64,000 nucleotides of DNA from positions 28,077,893 to 28,141,892 of the forward strand of contig OZ024825.1 of the NCBI GenBank assembly GCA_964016985.1, written 5' to 3'. This DNA comes from Anodontia alba. Taxonomy: Eukaryota; Mollusca; Bivalvia; Lucinida; Lucinidae. The translations under genes were made by a program, and so were the position numbers. Shown one piece after another: positions 44,881-55,965 of the stretch. The notes under the pieces were generated by a model, which saw only the letters and a list, made by a program, of their open reading frames with translations, had not been told where the DNA came from and ran no database searches. Within the stretch, counting starts at the first letter, position 1. Every line of letters starts with the position of its first letter.

Positions 44881-44965
44881 CCCCTCGCCCCCCCACCTAG
44901 CCCCCCTCATCCCCCCTCCCCCCCCCCCCCCCCCCCCCACACACACACATACACACCCACCCCCA
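44881..44965 (+). repeat. Poly-C tract with (CA)n
   Basis: Many C-runs including one of about 22, then CA repeats and CCCACCCCC. G-quadruplex potential on the minus strand. Confidence 0.95.
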
Positions 44966-45032
44966 TGGATGTAAAGATAAGCAAATTGAGAGTCACAAAG
45001 GTTGTCTCGTTGTCTCTCCTTGTATATAATGT

Positions 45033-45262
45033 GAGGAAATCTACCATTTGTATTAGTCTTTCGGCGCCAAATTTCAGAGTACATATGTCGTCTGCTTTTT
45101 CTTTAACAAACTATCGACTGGAAAATATGTTTTTAAGTAAAGTTGAAAGACTGACTGTCAAACAGCGTAGATCCTCATGAGACGGCTCATTATGAGTCGT
45201 CTCATCTAGATCTACGCTGTTTGCAAAAGCCATTATTATCGCCTGTGGCAGCGAAAGAATTA
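45033..45262. mobile_element. FB18 foldback element, intact
   Basis: GGCGCCAAATTTCAGAGTAC, GTCGTCTGC, AACAAACTATCGACTGG; hairpin CAGCGTAGATCCTCATGAGACGGCTC-ATTATGAGTCGTCTCATC; right end GCCTGTGGCAGCGAAAGAATTAA. GGCGCCA and TGGCAGCG are not strong TIRs. Confidence 0.75.
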
Positions 45263-45365
45263 AGGCCCCTTAAGAAAGTTATTTAACAGTGGCGTAGCAA
45301 GAAGGGCATAACTTTACGCACAACCAAGAAAAATCTTGAAAACTATGCTTAGAATCGTTTCCAAA

Positions 45366-45436
45366 ATAGGGGCTACTCTTAAAGGAAAGAATTTGCTCCC
45401 AGGGGAGCAAATTCTTTCCTTTAAGAGTAGCCCCTA
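45366..45436. repeat. FB8 near-perfect foldback hairpin
   Basis: AGGGGCTACTCTTAAAGGAA / TTCCTTTAAGAGTAGCCCCT with GAATTTGCTCCCAGGGGAGC apex, about 33-bp arms without a mismatch. Confidence 0.9.
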
Positions 45437-45493
45437 TGGTAAATAAGCAAAATATTTTAGGTTAATGCTACTTTGTTATAAATGTTTTTTTCT

Positions 45494-45548
45494 AACGCGT
45501 GTTACGCACGTGCGAAATGTGCGTGATGAGCGATACGCCTATGTTAAA
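45494..45548 (-). repeat. Inverted partner of 42418-42476
   Basis: GCGTGTTACGCACGTGCG...GTGCGTGATGAGCGATACGCC, followed by TATGTTAAAC. Confidence 0.6.
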
Positions 45549-45600
45549 CTATCAGACTTATACAAAACAAAAACACAAACTGTGTTTTCAGACTTATACA

Positions 45601-46001
45601 AAAACACAAACTGTGTTTGGCGTGATCAAACGCGAATGAGAATAATTATGGTATATGTCACATCACGAAAACATGCCTATATAATTTTGACCCCCCTTAA
45701 ACCCCACTTTTATATAGTAAAACTGGGGTTACAGGGGTATACATTATTTTTCTTATTTCTGCTCAAAACCATAAATTGTGGGTATTAATTAGAACCGCCT
45801 CGGCGAGGCGGTTCTAACGAGTACCCACAATCTATGTTTTGACCAGAAATATGAAACATATCAAGAGTTTTTATCTGAAAATTTTCAGTTTTTTGGAGGT
45901 AAAATTTTCTATATATTTGAATAGGCGTGTTTTCGTAATGTAAAAACCCAAACTGTGTTTGGCGTGATCAAACTCGAATGTGAATAATTACAGTATTTGT
46001 C
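45601..46001 (+). repeat. 60-bp direct repeats bracketing FB1 copy 21
   Basis: Left 45601-45660 and right 45942-46001 share CAAACTGTGTTTGGCGTGATC, GAATAATTA and TTTGTCA-type endings, with a few mismatches. Confidence 0.85.
45661..45940 (-). mobile_element. FB1 foldback element, copy 21, between 60-bp direct repeats
   Basis: CATCACG...CGTAATG. About 60 bp ending ...TGTCA on the left (45601-45660) is repeated immediately on the right (45942-46001). Confidence 0.92.
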
Positions 46002-46037
46002 ATTTTCCAGCAATACAATTTGACGCAGAGTATATTG

Positions 46038-46484
46038 CGTAAACATTTCAGCAGACACTATTTTTATGCTTTTTGTTGTTGTTTTTGTTTGTTTTTTGTT
46101 TTTTGTTTTTTTGTCCCAGGAAAACAGCATTGAAATGAGTTCCGCTATCCGATTAGGTGTATGCAACTCTGCAAAATACATTGCCGCTATATGAAGAGTT
46201 TCAATGAAACCGAGACTCCCCTTATCGTTGTTTTGTGTGTTTGATGTTTCCAAGAACATCTTTTATATATTTGTTTGTCATTTAAATGTCTGCTAAGGAG
46301 AAAACTTACATGAAATATCAAACTTTTTTCTTGCTTTTCCTGAGATTGATATTTTTTAGATAAATTGTCTATGAATTGTCAAACTATATTTTCAAAGGAG
46401 ACAATTTGCATGACATTTCAAGCGAAAAGTAAGAAACTTATCACTAATTTGTTGTCTGGTGATTCTGCGCAGACAGCGCTGAAA
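46038..46484. mobile_element. Disrupted FB2-like element
   Basis: Left-type motifs CAGCAGACACTATTTTT and CCAGGAAAACAGCATTGAAATG; right-type motifs GGAGACAATTTGCATGACATTTC and TTTGTTGTCTGGTG. Unrelated sequence lies between. Confidence 0.5.
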
Positions 46485-46833
46485 GTTACTTGTCTTGTCT
46501 TCTACGCATTAATTTCAGCTGACCTTTACAGACACACTCCGAACCATGTCCTTATACTCTAGCCACGGATAATTCAATTGACTTGGTTCAATTACATGGT
46601 CCTACTTACCGATTTCTTTATGACGTCATTGGTAGCAGCACTGTAATTGTATCATTAAACCGCCTTTGGCTTTTTGGCATTATAAACTCAGCTGGAGTTA
46701 GCAGAAAACCTACTGTATGTTATATGCGACAAGATTCTGCACGCGCTCAAAGATTTCACATTTCACAAATTGGTTTCTACAAAGTCAAAGCATTGTGCGC
46801 ACACAGCGAAGACTATGACCAGACTGTGTGAAA

Positions 46834-47112
46834 CATTACGAAAACACGCCTATTCAAATATATAGAAAATTTTACCTCCAAAAACTGAAAATTTTCAGAT
46901 AAAAACCATTGATATTTTCCATATTTCTGTTCAAACCATAGATTGTGGGTACTCGTTAGAACCGCCTCGGTGAGGCGGTTCTAACGAGTACCCACAATCT
47001 ATGTTTTTGAGCAGAAATAAGAAAAATAATGTATACCGCTGTAAACCCCAGTTTTACTGTACAAAAGTGGGGTTTAAGGGGGTCAAAATTATATAGGCAT
47101 GTTTACGTGATG
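46834..47112 (+). mobile_element. FB1 foldback element, copy 22
   Basis: CATTACG...CGTGATG beside an FB7-like half site (GCGCACACAGCGAAGAC at 46797-46813). Flanks A and A. Confidence 0.9.
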
Positions 47113-47146
47113 ATTAGTCTGACTGTTCTTTGTGTAACCATATATT

Positions 47147-47356
47147 TTAACGTTTAGCATTCTGGTTTAAATTTCAGAAGGCGACATTTTGAAATATATT
47201 CTTATTTTTCCCATGAAACAAGTTTTGACTTTACATGCAAATTATCTCCAAAGGAGACGATTTGCATGAAATGTCAAATCCTGTTTTCTGGAAAAATAAG
47301 AGAAATGCCATCGATTTGTCGTCTGCTGAATTCGCCCAGAGAATGGTAAAGGTTAA
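47147..47356. mobile_element. FB2 foldback element, well preserved
   Basis: TTAACGTTTAGCATTCTGG to GAGAATGGTAAAGGTTAA. Inner hairpin GCAAATTATCTCC-AAAG-GGAGACGATTTGC. Confidence 0.85.
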
Positions 47357-47629
47357 AATGGCATAAACAGATATTGATTTGTACACAGAGCCAGATTCTG
47401 GACACGGCTGTTGCGTCTTCAAAGAATTTTGACTCTAAAATCACAACAGTGCTTTGCAAACCGTCAGTTTCTGTGTTTACTCCGTTAGTCTTTTTCATAG
47501 TGCAGCGTGCAATGTTCGGTCATAGCGAAGTGTACATTCTGACATGGGCACGCATGCGCAACTGGCTTTTTGTACTTATTGGCACAGCTCCAATAAATTG
47601 TAGCGGAAAAGATACACTTTCACGGGAGG

Positions 47630-47835
47630 TAATTCTGTCAAATTTGTTTTGCCTCCCTTCTGAAAAGTAATTTACTCTGATATGAATGAATTTGATCCTC
47701 CTCTCGTCAGCAAACGTCTCATCTTTAAGAGCAGACCACTTTTCACAGAGGATTTGGTGTGCAAATTAGTAAACACGAAGCCACAAAAGTTGTATCCCTT
47801 GTACATATGGCGGAAAATCTACCAAGTTTACCAAG
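47630..47835. mobile_element. FB17 element
   Basis: GGAGGTAATTCTGTCAAATTTG, CTCTGATATG...CATCTTTAAGAGCAGACC, GTAAACACGAAGCCACAAAAG, TTGTATCCCTTGTAC. Confidence 0.65.
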
Positions 47836-47897
47836 TCCCCTAAAACCGTTCCAGTACCTGACAAGTATTGACTTTTTTCAAAAAGCTAGCGGGTCGT

Positions 47898-48086
47898 TTA
47901 ACCCTTGTCCTGCTGAATGAATTAAGATGTCACGCCCAGTTTTCAGCCAATCAGATTACTTGATCCGGATTTTTACTATAAGTCCTCATACTTAATGGCA
48001 AACAGTGCAGATCCAGATCAGCCAACTGACCTGGATCTACACTGTTTGCAAAGGCAGGGTATATCCGGGTTCAGCAGACAAGGGTT
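47898..48086. mobile_element. FB6 foldback element, apex deleted
   Basis: TTAACCCTTGTCCTGCTGAAT to CAGCAGACAAGGGTTA. The core is shortened to CCAGATCAGCCAACTGACCTGG. Confidence 0.85.
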
Positions 48087-48202
48087 ACCTTGAACAATTG
48101 CATGTACGCTTGTGACGCTTATACCGCATATGATGGCATATATATCAAGATTAATTGAACTAACCTGAATGACTCAAGTTACTTTCCGAGTTTTTGTTCA
48201 CT

Positions 48203-48476
48203 CATCACGAAAACACGCCTATATAATTTTGACCCCCTTAAACCCCACTTTTGTATAGTAAAACTGGGGTTTACAGGGGTATACATTATTTTTCTTATTT
48301 CTGCTCAAAAACATAGGTTGTGGGTACTCGTTAGAACCGCCTCGCGGTTCTAACGAGTACCCACAATCTATGTTTTAAGCAGAAATATGAAAAATATCAG
48401 AATTTTTTATCTGAAAAATTGCCATTTTTGGGTGGTAAAATTTTCAATATATTTGAATAGGCGTGTTTTCGTAATG
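48203..48476 (-). mobile_element. FB1 copy 23, apex trimmed
   Basis: CATCACG...CGTAATG. The apex is shortened to GAACCGCCTCGCGGTTC. Flanks T and T. Confidence 0.9.
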
Positions 48477-48479
48477 TCC

Positions 48480-48726
48480 AAACTGTCAAGTTTACCTCTG
48501 ACGTGTACACAGGTAATAGGTACCGCGCACTTGTGGGCTAGCACCTGTGGGCTGGCGAGGCCAGTCGCCAGCAGAGGGAGCAGGCTGCCTCCTGCTTTCG
48601 GCCCTCCACTTGTCGAAACGTTGGTTAGTTGTGTTTCGGAAAGTCACCTCAATCGACGTGATCTTTCCCGTCCGCCATTCTCCATAATGGGGACCCGTCG
48701 AGCTTGTACTGCCTCAAGGTGTTGAG
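48480..48726 (+). other. GC-rich island, possible exon or repeat
   Basis: Base composition is clearly higher in G+C than the surroundings. A plus-strand frame runs through it to TGA near 48725, but its start lies in FB1 copy 23. No protein family recognised. Confidence 0.35.
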
Positions 48727-49485
48727 GAGTACTGCTGGCAATAAATCAGACATGGTTGGTTGGCTATTCAGTCAATGTTCACACCTAGATGTACGAAGAT
48801 GGAATCGACAAAATGTCAAACTTGAGGGCAGGCTATAAATGAAAATATTATTAGTTCATTATGGTTCCAATCTGGATCTGATTCCATCTGAAAAATGCTT
48901 GAACTATAAGAAGCTACATAATGCAGAGCTTTAAGCCTGACGGTCAAACATACTTCATTTAGAACCATTCCAGAATTTATCTATCTCAAAGTAACCTGCT
49001 TAAATTTCCTTTCAGGATAAATTATTTTAATGAATAAAGTGCTGATACAGCCCAATTAGGAAGATAAGAAAGGTAATTGAGAAACAATAAGGTTAGGTAA
49101 TTCGGTTCAATTCAGATTCATAATCGTGACCATTCGTCATGATCTGTAACCGATCGGACAAAGTGTTCATCGATTGGCCGAAATGTTTTTTTATAACTGA
49201 CCAATGAAATAAGTCGTAAGCAAAATCTTCGGTGAGTTCAGAAACATGTCCGCTTCCATGAACCCAGAATTGCGACAGACATTTCTGAAAGTAAATATAA
49301 TCAATTTAATAAATGAAAGACTATATCTGTTCATTTTACAAGCGGTCAAAACAGCATTGATATCAGATTTCGTGACAACCACGAAACAACGAAAGGCTAG
49401 CACAGATAGCCACGAAAACGGATATCAAAACGGAAAGAACATTATACCGATAAAGTGAGCACCCTATTAATACGGACCTATTACA

Positions 49486-49765
49486 AATTACGAAAACGCG
49501 CCTATGCAAATATATAGAAAATTTCACCTCCAAAAACCTGAAAAATTCCAGATAAAAAAACTCCGATATTTTTCATATTTTTGTTCAAAACATAGATTGT
49601 GGGTACACGTTAGAACCGCCTCAGCGAGGCGGTTCTAACGAGTGCCACAATCTATGTTTTTGAACAGAAATAAGAAAAATAATGTATACCCCTGTAAACC
49701 TCAGTTTTACTATATAAAAGTGGGGTTTAAGGGGGTCAAAATTATATAGGCATGTTTTCGTGATG
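49486..49765 (+). mobile_element. FB1 foldback element, copy 24
   Basis: AATTACG (first TIR base changed)...CGTGATG, apex CTCAGCGAG, flanks A and A. Confidence 0.88.
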
Positions 49766-49769
49766 ACCT

Positions 49770-50885
49770 ATGACATCAGCTAATGACGTCAATATTCGAA
49801 ACGTAACGTCAGTAGTTCTCGCGTTTCGGCGTAATATGAGTGAAATTATGAATACAAATGAGAGATAAGGTATACAAGACAAAATATTTGGACGTAAATG
49901 TCTAAGTACCGGCGCAAATTTTGTTAAGGTTTACTTAGAGAGTAGGGTATACTAAAGTTTAATAAATTTTAAATGCAACAGGTAAAAAAGAACAACAATG
50001 TGATTCTTTAATGTATGCTTTTATTAAACTTTGTGAAATTTCTTGATTGAAATGAAAATAAAATAGACATTAATCTGTTTATAACACAGTTGATTATAAG
50101 ATGGTTTTAGATATAGCATTATTCGAAGATGGATTCGAAAAAATGTATGGATTATATCAAAACTGATGGTTAATGGTTATTTTTCATAACATCTACATAT
50201 TTTTGATAGAATATAAGAAGATTGTTTAAATTATGCAGCTTATGCTTTGGATTCCAAAATTTGTGTTATAAGCAGATTGTAATGTATAACTTTTTTGATA
50301 AAACCTATCGCCTGACAGGATAGTTTGCCTGAAGTTAACTTTAGCTAGACTCAAGTCTGCTGCAGTAAAACACAGAACAGTAATAAACCACAACAAAAGA
50401 ACCGACATAGAATGGTCAGTTATAATCCTCGCCCTCAATTTTCACTGTGGTTCAAAACACTTATTTGTGCGGCTTGTTGAGCGATCTTCTAACTCACTGC
50501 GCAATTGTGCAATCTCGCCAGAACCTTAGCTAGTTTCTCATACGAGCATTCTCAGCCAAACAACCAGGTCCTTGCCTTTCTGAGTGTCTCAACATGCGCA
50601 TTCAAAGGTAGACATTACCGAAATCAACAAACAGCTTCGATGAAAAGTCAGACACTGGTGTTCCCGACAGATACAAACACTTAAAATCCTAGGTGAATCG
50701 TCACACACCGACGATCCCGGCAAATATAAAAAAAAAATCTTTTGTGAGCTAATCGAACACTCTGGCATATATAAAAATTCAAAGTTGTATCAAGAGACCG
50801 GCGCGATTCCGGTCAATAAAAATATCATATCTATATATATTGTTTGGTATGCACTGTTAATCAGGAACACTAGCACCTTCTGGAT
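49770..50885. other. Unassigned sequence
   Basis: The longest stretch without a recognised element. AT-rich; no coding motif, no clear inverted repeat. Confidence 0.5.
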
Positions 50886-51046
50886 TATTACGGAGGTTGT
50901 ATGTATCAGCCTAAATCAGCAGATATAAAATGTACATGAAATTACCAAGACTAACCAGTGCTGAGATCGTAGGCACACAATGTAGAACGCCGCGTCTGAT
51001 CAGGTCTACATTGTTTGTCATTGAACTTCATGGTAAACTACGGTAT
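50886..51046. mobile_element. FB5-like element, partial
   Basis: TTACGGAGGTTGTATG left, GTAGAACGCCGCGTCTGATCAGG core, TGGTAAACTACGGTA right. Confidence 0.5.
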
Positions 51047-51059
51047 TGTAAAATTATAT

Positions 51060-51158
51060 GAAGATACACAGGAAATGCTACAGTTACGCAGCACAGCCCT
51101 CCCGAGGATTCAAAAGAAGGAGAGATGAGAAATAAATAACAACAACACAAACGCCACA
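51060..51158 (+). repeat. Family R left part, split by FB11
   Basis: GAAGATACACAGGAAATGCTAC, CACAGCCCTCCCGAGG, AGAAGGAGAGATGAG, CACAAACGCCACA. It continues at 52157. Confidence 0.8.
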
Positions 51159-51200
51159 TACTGTAAAACCTCAATGACTCGAACACCGATTGTTCATTTA

Positions 51201-51835
51201 CATCACGAAAACATGCCTATATAATTTTGACCCCCTTAAACCCCATTTTATATAGTAAAACTGGGGTTTAAAGGGGTAAACATTAATTTTCTTATTTCTG
51301 CTCAAAAACATAGATTGTGGATACCCGTTAGAACCGCATTGCCACTGCGGTTCTAACGAGTACCACAATCTATGTTTTGAGCAGAAATATGAAAAAATAT
51401 CAGACTTATATCTGAAAAGTGTCATTTTTTGGAGGTGAAATTTTCTTTATACAGTCGAAATTCGATGGCTCGAACCCCCTTGGGACCATGAAAATTTGTT
51501 CGAGACAGCGGTAGTTCGAGCTACGGAGGGTTACTAATAGTGCCATACCAGGAGGCATAATGGAGATAATTGTGGGATATCTTTTCGGTGTTCTATATTA
51601 TAAACGTATGTTGTGTGTACTCATTAGAATCGCCTCATCGAGGCGATTCTAATGAGTGCACACAACATACATTTGCAAGATAAAGGAAGAAAATATCCCT
51701 CAATTATCCGTATAGCGTATTTGGAGGAAATCCCTGCGGACTCAAGAACGTGTTCGACTCATCCTTGGTAAACGAGCCATTGGGGTTCGAGCCATTGAAG
51801 TTCTACTGTATTTGAATAGACGTGTTTTCGTAATG
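51201..51835 (-). mobile_element. FB1 copy 25, itself interrupted by FB11
   Basis: CATCACG at 51201. The left arm is cut at TTTCTTTATA (51451) by an FB11 element and resumes at TATTTGAATAG (51809), ending CGTAATG at 51835. The apex is an atypical GCATTGCCACTGC. Outer flanks A and A. The empty site is in the FB11 copy at about 9929. Confidence 0.93.
51450..51810. mobile_element. FB11 inner element, inserted in FB1
   Basis: CAGTCGAAATTCGATGGCTCG to GAGCCATTGAAGTTCTACTG with TA at 51450-51451 and 51809-51810. Cap GTACTCATTAGAATCGCC-TCATCGA-GGCGATTCTAATGAG. Confidence 0.93.
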
Positions 51836-52156
51836 ACCATGGCTAATTTGATCTCGTTTTTGACTCCCTAGGAAATTCTTCCGACAGCTGAAGAAAATAA
51901 ATATTTAGGGATATTTTAGGATTTTTTTTTCTGTTTTATCATGAAAATGTAGGTTATGTGTACTCATTAGAATCGACTCATCGAGGCGATGTTAATGAGT
52001 GTACTCAACATACCGTTATTTTACAGAAAATCTAAAAGACATCATTTTTTGTCTTCTGACCTGGCGCTATGATTACCCCTCAGTGGCTCAGACTACCAAT
52101 ATCTAGAACAAGTACCCATGGTCCCAAAGATGTTGGAGCCTCTGAAGTTCGACTGT

Positions 52157-52225
52157 ATGAAATCCCAGACGCACAATCAAAGAAGAACTGTAACAGAACG
52201 ACCGCCTTGGACGGTCAGGAAAATT
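52157..52225 (+). repeat. Family R right part, split by FB11
   Basis: TGAAATCCCAGACGCACAATC, GAAGAACTGTAACAGAACG, CCGCCTTGGACGGTCAGG. Confidence 0.8.
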
Positions 52226-52269
52226 ACTTTGTGGCTTAAACCAGTTTTATTCGCGCGAAACTTCGCGTT

Positions 52270-52523
52270 CATAATGAAAACACGCTTATTCAAATATGCT
52301 GAAAATAAAGAAAAATTTCAGATAAAAATTCTGATATTTTTCATATTTCTGCTCAAAACATAGATTGTGGGTAGTGGTTAGAACCGCCTCACCGAGGCGG
52401 TTCTAACGAGTACCACAATCTATGTTTTTGAGCAGAATTAAGAAAAATAATGTATACCCCTGTAAACCACAGTTTTACTATATAAAAGTGCGGTTTAAAT
52501 TATATAGGTATGTTTACGTGATG
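52270..52523 (+). mobile_element. FB1 foldback element, copy 26
   Basis: CATAATG...CGTGATG, shortened left and right arms, apex CTCACCGAG, flanks T and T. Confidence 0.88.
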
Positions 52524-52524
52524 T

Positions 52525-53160
52525 TAATTCTGATGCAGCTCCACATTGCATATTTCCATGCTAAATTCCTGTTAGTCATAACGCATGGAAAACATTTACA
52601 AATCAAGGAACAAGACAAGTAAAAGTTTAAGTTTTTATTGTATGTATGTTCAGTCCGCATAGGGGTCCTCTACCTTATCTGTGAAACATCGAAGTGAAAC
52701 ACATATAATCAAAAAACACAGTGATGAAACAAAGCAAAGGGTTCAATGGCGATCCTGAAGCCAGAAAAAATATTTCTATCTAACTCGATCAGTACAACAT
52801 CTAAGATGGAATAATCCATTCGGCAATGATGGGTTAAGTAAAACCTATCTACGGATTGCTCATGGAAATGGCTGCACATAAATGACGCATAGAAGTCTTG
52901 TGTCTCATTTCATTCATTTAAAGTGTTGTAGACGCACATTTGATAAATTGCAGTCGTGGTTGTTTTGATAGGTTACACCAAGCGAACTGAGTTAATTTTC
53001 GAAGTCGCAGATAAACAAGGCCGAAGTTTCAGCTCAGCGCGTTTCGGCGAACTTTATAGACTTTCTCTTTCTTCTTCCAGTTAATATATGACATGTCAAG
53101 TGAACAAATCCCGTATGTGCGCATGGCTAATATTTTGCTCCTTTTAGAGTACTCAAGATA
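52525..53160. other. Unassigned sequence
   Basis: No repeat family or coding motif recognised. Confidence 0.45.
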
Positions 53161-53162
53161 TT

Positions 53163-53397
53163 CATCACGAAAACACGCCTATATAATTTTGACCCCCTTA
53201 AACCCCACTTTTATATAGTAAAACTGGGGTTTACAGGGGTATACATTATTTTTCTTATTTCTACTCAAAACATAGATTGTGAATACTCGTTAGAACCGCC
53301 TCGAGCTATGTTTTGAGCAGAAACTTGAAAAATATCAGAATTTTTTATCGAAAATTTTCATTTTTTGGTATGTTTGAATAGGCATGTTTTCGTAATG
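53163..53397 (-). mobile_element. FB1 copy 27, half of core deleted
   Basis: CATCACG...CGTAATG. The core goes from GAACCGCCTCGA directly to GCTATGTTTTGAGC. Flanks T and T. Confidence 0.88.
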
Positions 53398-53492
53398 TTT
53401 ACATGTTTCTAATAAAAACAAAACAAAAAAAAAATAATACAGCTTTGTTGTTTTGAGCTAATCGGAGACGACTGAACAGATATATGACCTTT

Positions 53493-53771
53493 CATTACGA
53501 AAACACGCCTATTCAAATATATAGAAAATTTCACCTCGAAAAACTGAAAATTTTCAGATAAAAATCTCTGATAGTTTTCATATTTCTGCCCAAAACATAG
53601 ACTGTGGGTACTCGTTAGAACCGCCTCGGCGATGCGGTTCTAACGAGTACCCACAATCTATGTTTTTGAGCAGAAATGAGAAAAATAATGTATACCCCTG
53701 TAAACCCCAGTTTTACTATATAAAAGTGGGGTTTAAGGGGGCCAAAATTATATAGGCGTGTTTTCGTGATG
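53493..53771 (+). mobile_element. FB1 foldback element, copy 28
   Basis: CATTACG...CGTGATG. The apex is CTCGGCGATG, with one mismatch. Flanks T and T. Confidence 0.9.
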
Positions 53772-53953
53772 TTATCGTCAGCATAAACAGAATATCCAGA
53801 TCAGACTGTATATCTTCACAGTAAGTCCAAAGCATTTTCTTTTCGTTGACATTTTACAATATCCAATGATTCCGTAAACGGGCTGCAAAGGTTCTAATCA
53901 GCCTACGATTTCTCTCGCCGATGAGACACGCGACTGGGTTTCTCCTCCCACGT

Positions 53954-54082
53954 TTAACCTTTACCACTATCTGGACAAATTCAGCAGACGACAAATTGAC
54001 AATATTTAGGAGACAGTTTGTATGAAATGATAAAGCCCAAAATGCCGTCTCCTGAATTTTGTACTAGCATGCTAAGCGTTAA
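53954..54082. mobile_element. FB2 foldback element, short
   Basis: TTAACCTTTACCACTATCTGG, CAGCAGACGACAAATTGAC, then right half GGAGACAGTTTGTATGAAATG to GCATGCTAAGCGTTAA. Most of the left core arm is missing. Confidence 0.8.
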
Positions 54083-54232
54083 TCCTTACTTTCGTTGATG
54101 AGGTGGACTACCCTACGCGGACCAAACACATGTTGTTATTCAGAGCAGCATCAGAATTATACTTTCATCAATATGTTTTCTTTTTATGATATTGTAACAA
54201 AATCCAAACGTTTTAGCGGACTAAATGATGTA

Positions 54233-54453
54233 CCGTAATAACCCTAAGTATTGGGACAGATAGGCCTTTGCAAACAGTGTAGACCCAGATAAGACGCCAC
54301 AGAAAGCGGCGTCTGATCAGGGTCTACACTGTTTGCCATACATACAGCAATATTTTAGACATCAACTGGTAGTAGAATGGACTATATAAAATTTTAGGGC
54401 ATGCATGGTAAGCAGATTAGGTGTCCAAATATTTCGAGTAAAAACGGTCTGCA
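54233..54453. mobile_element. FB5 foldback element
   Basis: TACCGTAATAACCCTAAGTATTGGGAC to TCCAAATATTTCGAGTAAAAACGGT. Core GCAAACAGTGTAGACCCAG / GGGTCTACACTGTTTGC. Confidence 0.8.
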
Positions 54454-54509
54454 TTGCCTTCCTTGTGTCTGGATCTGACACCCGGAAAACACACTATCTC
54501 GCTTTACGG

Positions 54510-54695
54510 GAATAATTCTGTCAAAATTGTTTTTCATCAATTCTGAAAAGTGGTCAACTCTAAAAACAAAAAGTAATTTGTTCCCCGTGGGAGCAAGTGT
54601 TCCCTTTTAGAGTCGACCCCTTTTCAGAAGGGATATGGTTTATCGGAGAGTAAACAGGAAGTTACAAGCGTTGTCTCCCTTGTAAGTGTACCCAG
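54510..54695. mobile_element. FB17 element with FB8-type centre
   Basis: GGGAATAATTCTGTCAAAATTG to GTAAACAGGAAGTTACAAGC and GTTGTCTCCCTTGTAAG. Confidence 0.7.
54545..54632. repeat. FB8/FB17 hybrid hairpin
   Basis: GAAAAGTGGTCAACTCTAAAAAC ... CCCTTTTAGAGTCGACCCCTTTTC around GTTCCCCGTGGGAGC. It lies inside an FB17 element. Confidence 0.7.
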
Positions 54696-54699
54696 TCTC

Positions 54700-55324
54700 C
54701 TTAAACATCGTCACACTTTCTCTGCTGTCAACATCTTTCAGAAGATCGTTTGTTTTTTTTTTTTTTTTCGTCGCACTTTACTCAGAAACATTATATTAGC
54801 AAATTTTTTGCCATGATTCGATGCAACACAATTTGTCGTAACTACACATGCACAAAAAGCCTTTTTTTTTTAAATCGAAATTTTCCATTTTTCCCATAGT
54901 AAAACTGGCTGCAAATTATGCAAAATTCGATATGGTAGCTAGTTTGGTTGCGGGTTTTCAACGAGTTCCACTGGTTCAAAATTTCTGCAATCTTCACAGT
55001 TTTGTTACGGAACATCAATATCTTAAAATCAGTGAAGAAAAACAAAAAAATTTCATCAAAAATCCAGTTTACTATAGAAATTGCATATGTCAGTCCCATT
55101 TTTGACCGTAAGATATAATTTTACAGCAAGCATTTGAAAACAAAGCCAGCAGAAACAGAAAAGACAAATGATTCCTTGTAAAATATGGTCAATCAGATAA
55201 AAACATTTTCATTTAGAATAAAACGCCAAGCGAAAAAAACGTCTTTCCAGAGCCTGTAGAAAGGACAGTAAGTTGTTGCAACTATAACGATACGTGTACA
55301 GAGAGGAGGCACCGTTCACTTCAC
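54700..55324. other. Unassigned sequence with T-run
   Basis: Open 85-codon frames exist on both strands at 54842-55105. Both are AT-driven and have no motif. Confidence 0.45.
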
Positions 55325-55461
55325 TTCATTATTTCAACCTCTTTTGGCGCCAAATTTCAGACTACATCTGTCGTCTGCTTTTTTTTTTTTTTTTTTTTTT
55401 TTAACAAACTATCGATTGGAAAGAAGATTTTTTTTTTTGTTTTTGTTTTTTCTGATAATCA

Positions 55462-55660
55462 TTAACCCATTGTAGACTGAATAAACTCTCCCACACTATA
55501 TATTGGAAGATTCTAATTACGAATTATAGGCTCTGTCAGGCTCTGTAATTTAGATATTCCGAGAGAAAAAAATTGTTGAACTATTTGCAAACAGTGGAGA
55601 CCCTAATCAGACGCCGCATATTGGGCGTCTGATGTAGGTCTGCACTGTTTGCCAGTTACC
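55462..55660. mobile_element. FB19 foldback element, nested in FB18
   Basis: TTAACCCATTGTAGACTGAATAAAC...CCACACTATATATTGGAAGA, FB5-type core GCAAACAGTGGAGACCC / GGTCTGCACTGTTTGCC at right. The right end is not clear. Confidence 0.78.
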
Positions 55661-55686
55661 GTGTTAGGGGTCTCCAGTCTACAATT

Positions 55687-55965
55687 CATTACAAAAACAC
55701 GCCTATTCAAATATATTGAAAATTTTACAACCAAAAACGGGAAAATTTCCAGATAAAAAATTCTGATACTTTTCATACTTCTTCTCAAAACATAGATTGT
55801 GGGTACTCGTTAGAACCGCCTCGTCTAGGCGGTTCTAACGAATACCAACAATCTATGTTTTGAGCAGAGATAAGAAAAATAATGTATACGCCTGTAAACC
55901 CCGTTTTACTATATAAAAGTGGGGTTTCAGGGGTGTCAAAATTATATAGGCATGTTTTCGTGATG
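55687..55965 (+). mobile_element. FB1 foldback element, copy 29
   Basis: CATTACA...CGTGATG, apex CTCGTCTAG, flanks T and T. Nested in a stack that splits an FB18 element. Confidence 0.9.

Larger units (their letters stand above)
51159..52156. mobile_element. FB11 outer element of a four-level nest
   Basis: CTGTAAAACCTCAATGACTCG to GAAGTTCGACTG, with TA at 51159-51160 and 52155-52156. It contains FB1 copy 25. It interrupts family R at a site whose empty form CCACATATGAAAC is at 36429-36441. Confidence 0.92.

Noticed and set aside
54842..55105. Overlapping 85-codon frames on both strands
   Set aside because: Both depend on A/T runs. Neither has a recognisable motif or flanking exon signals.
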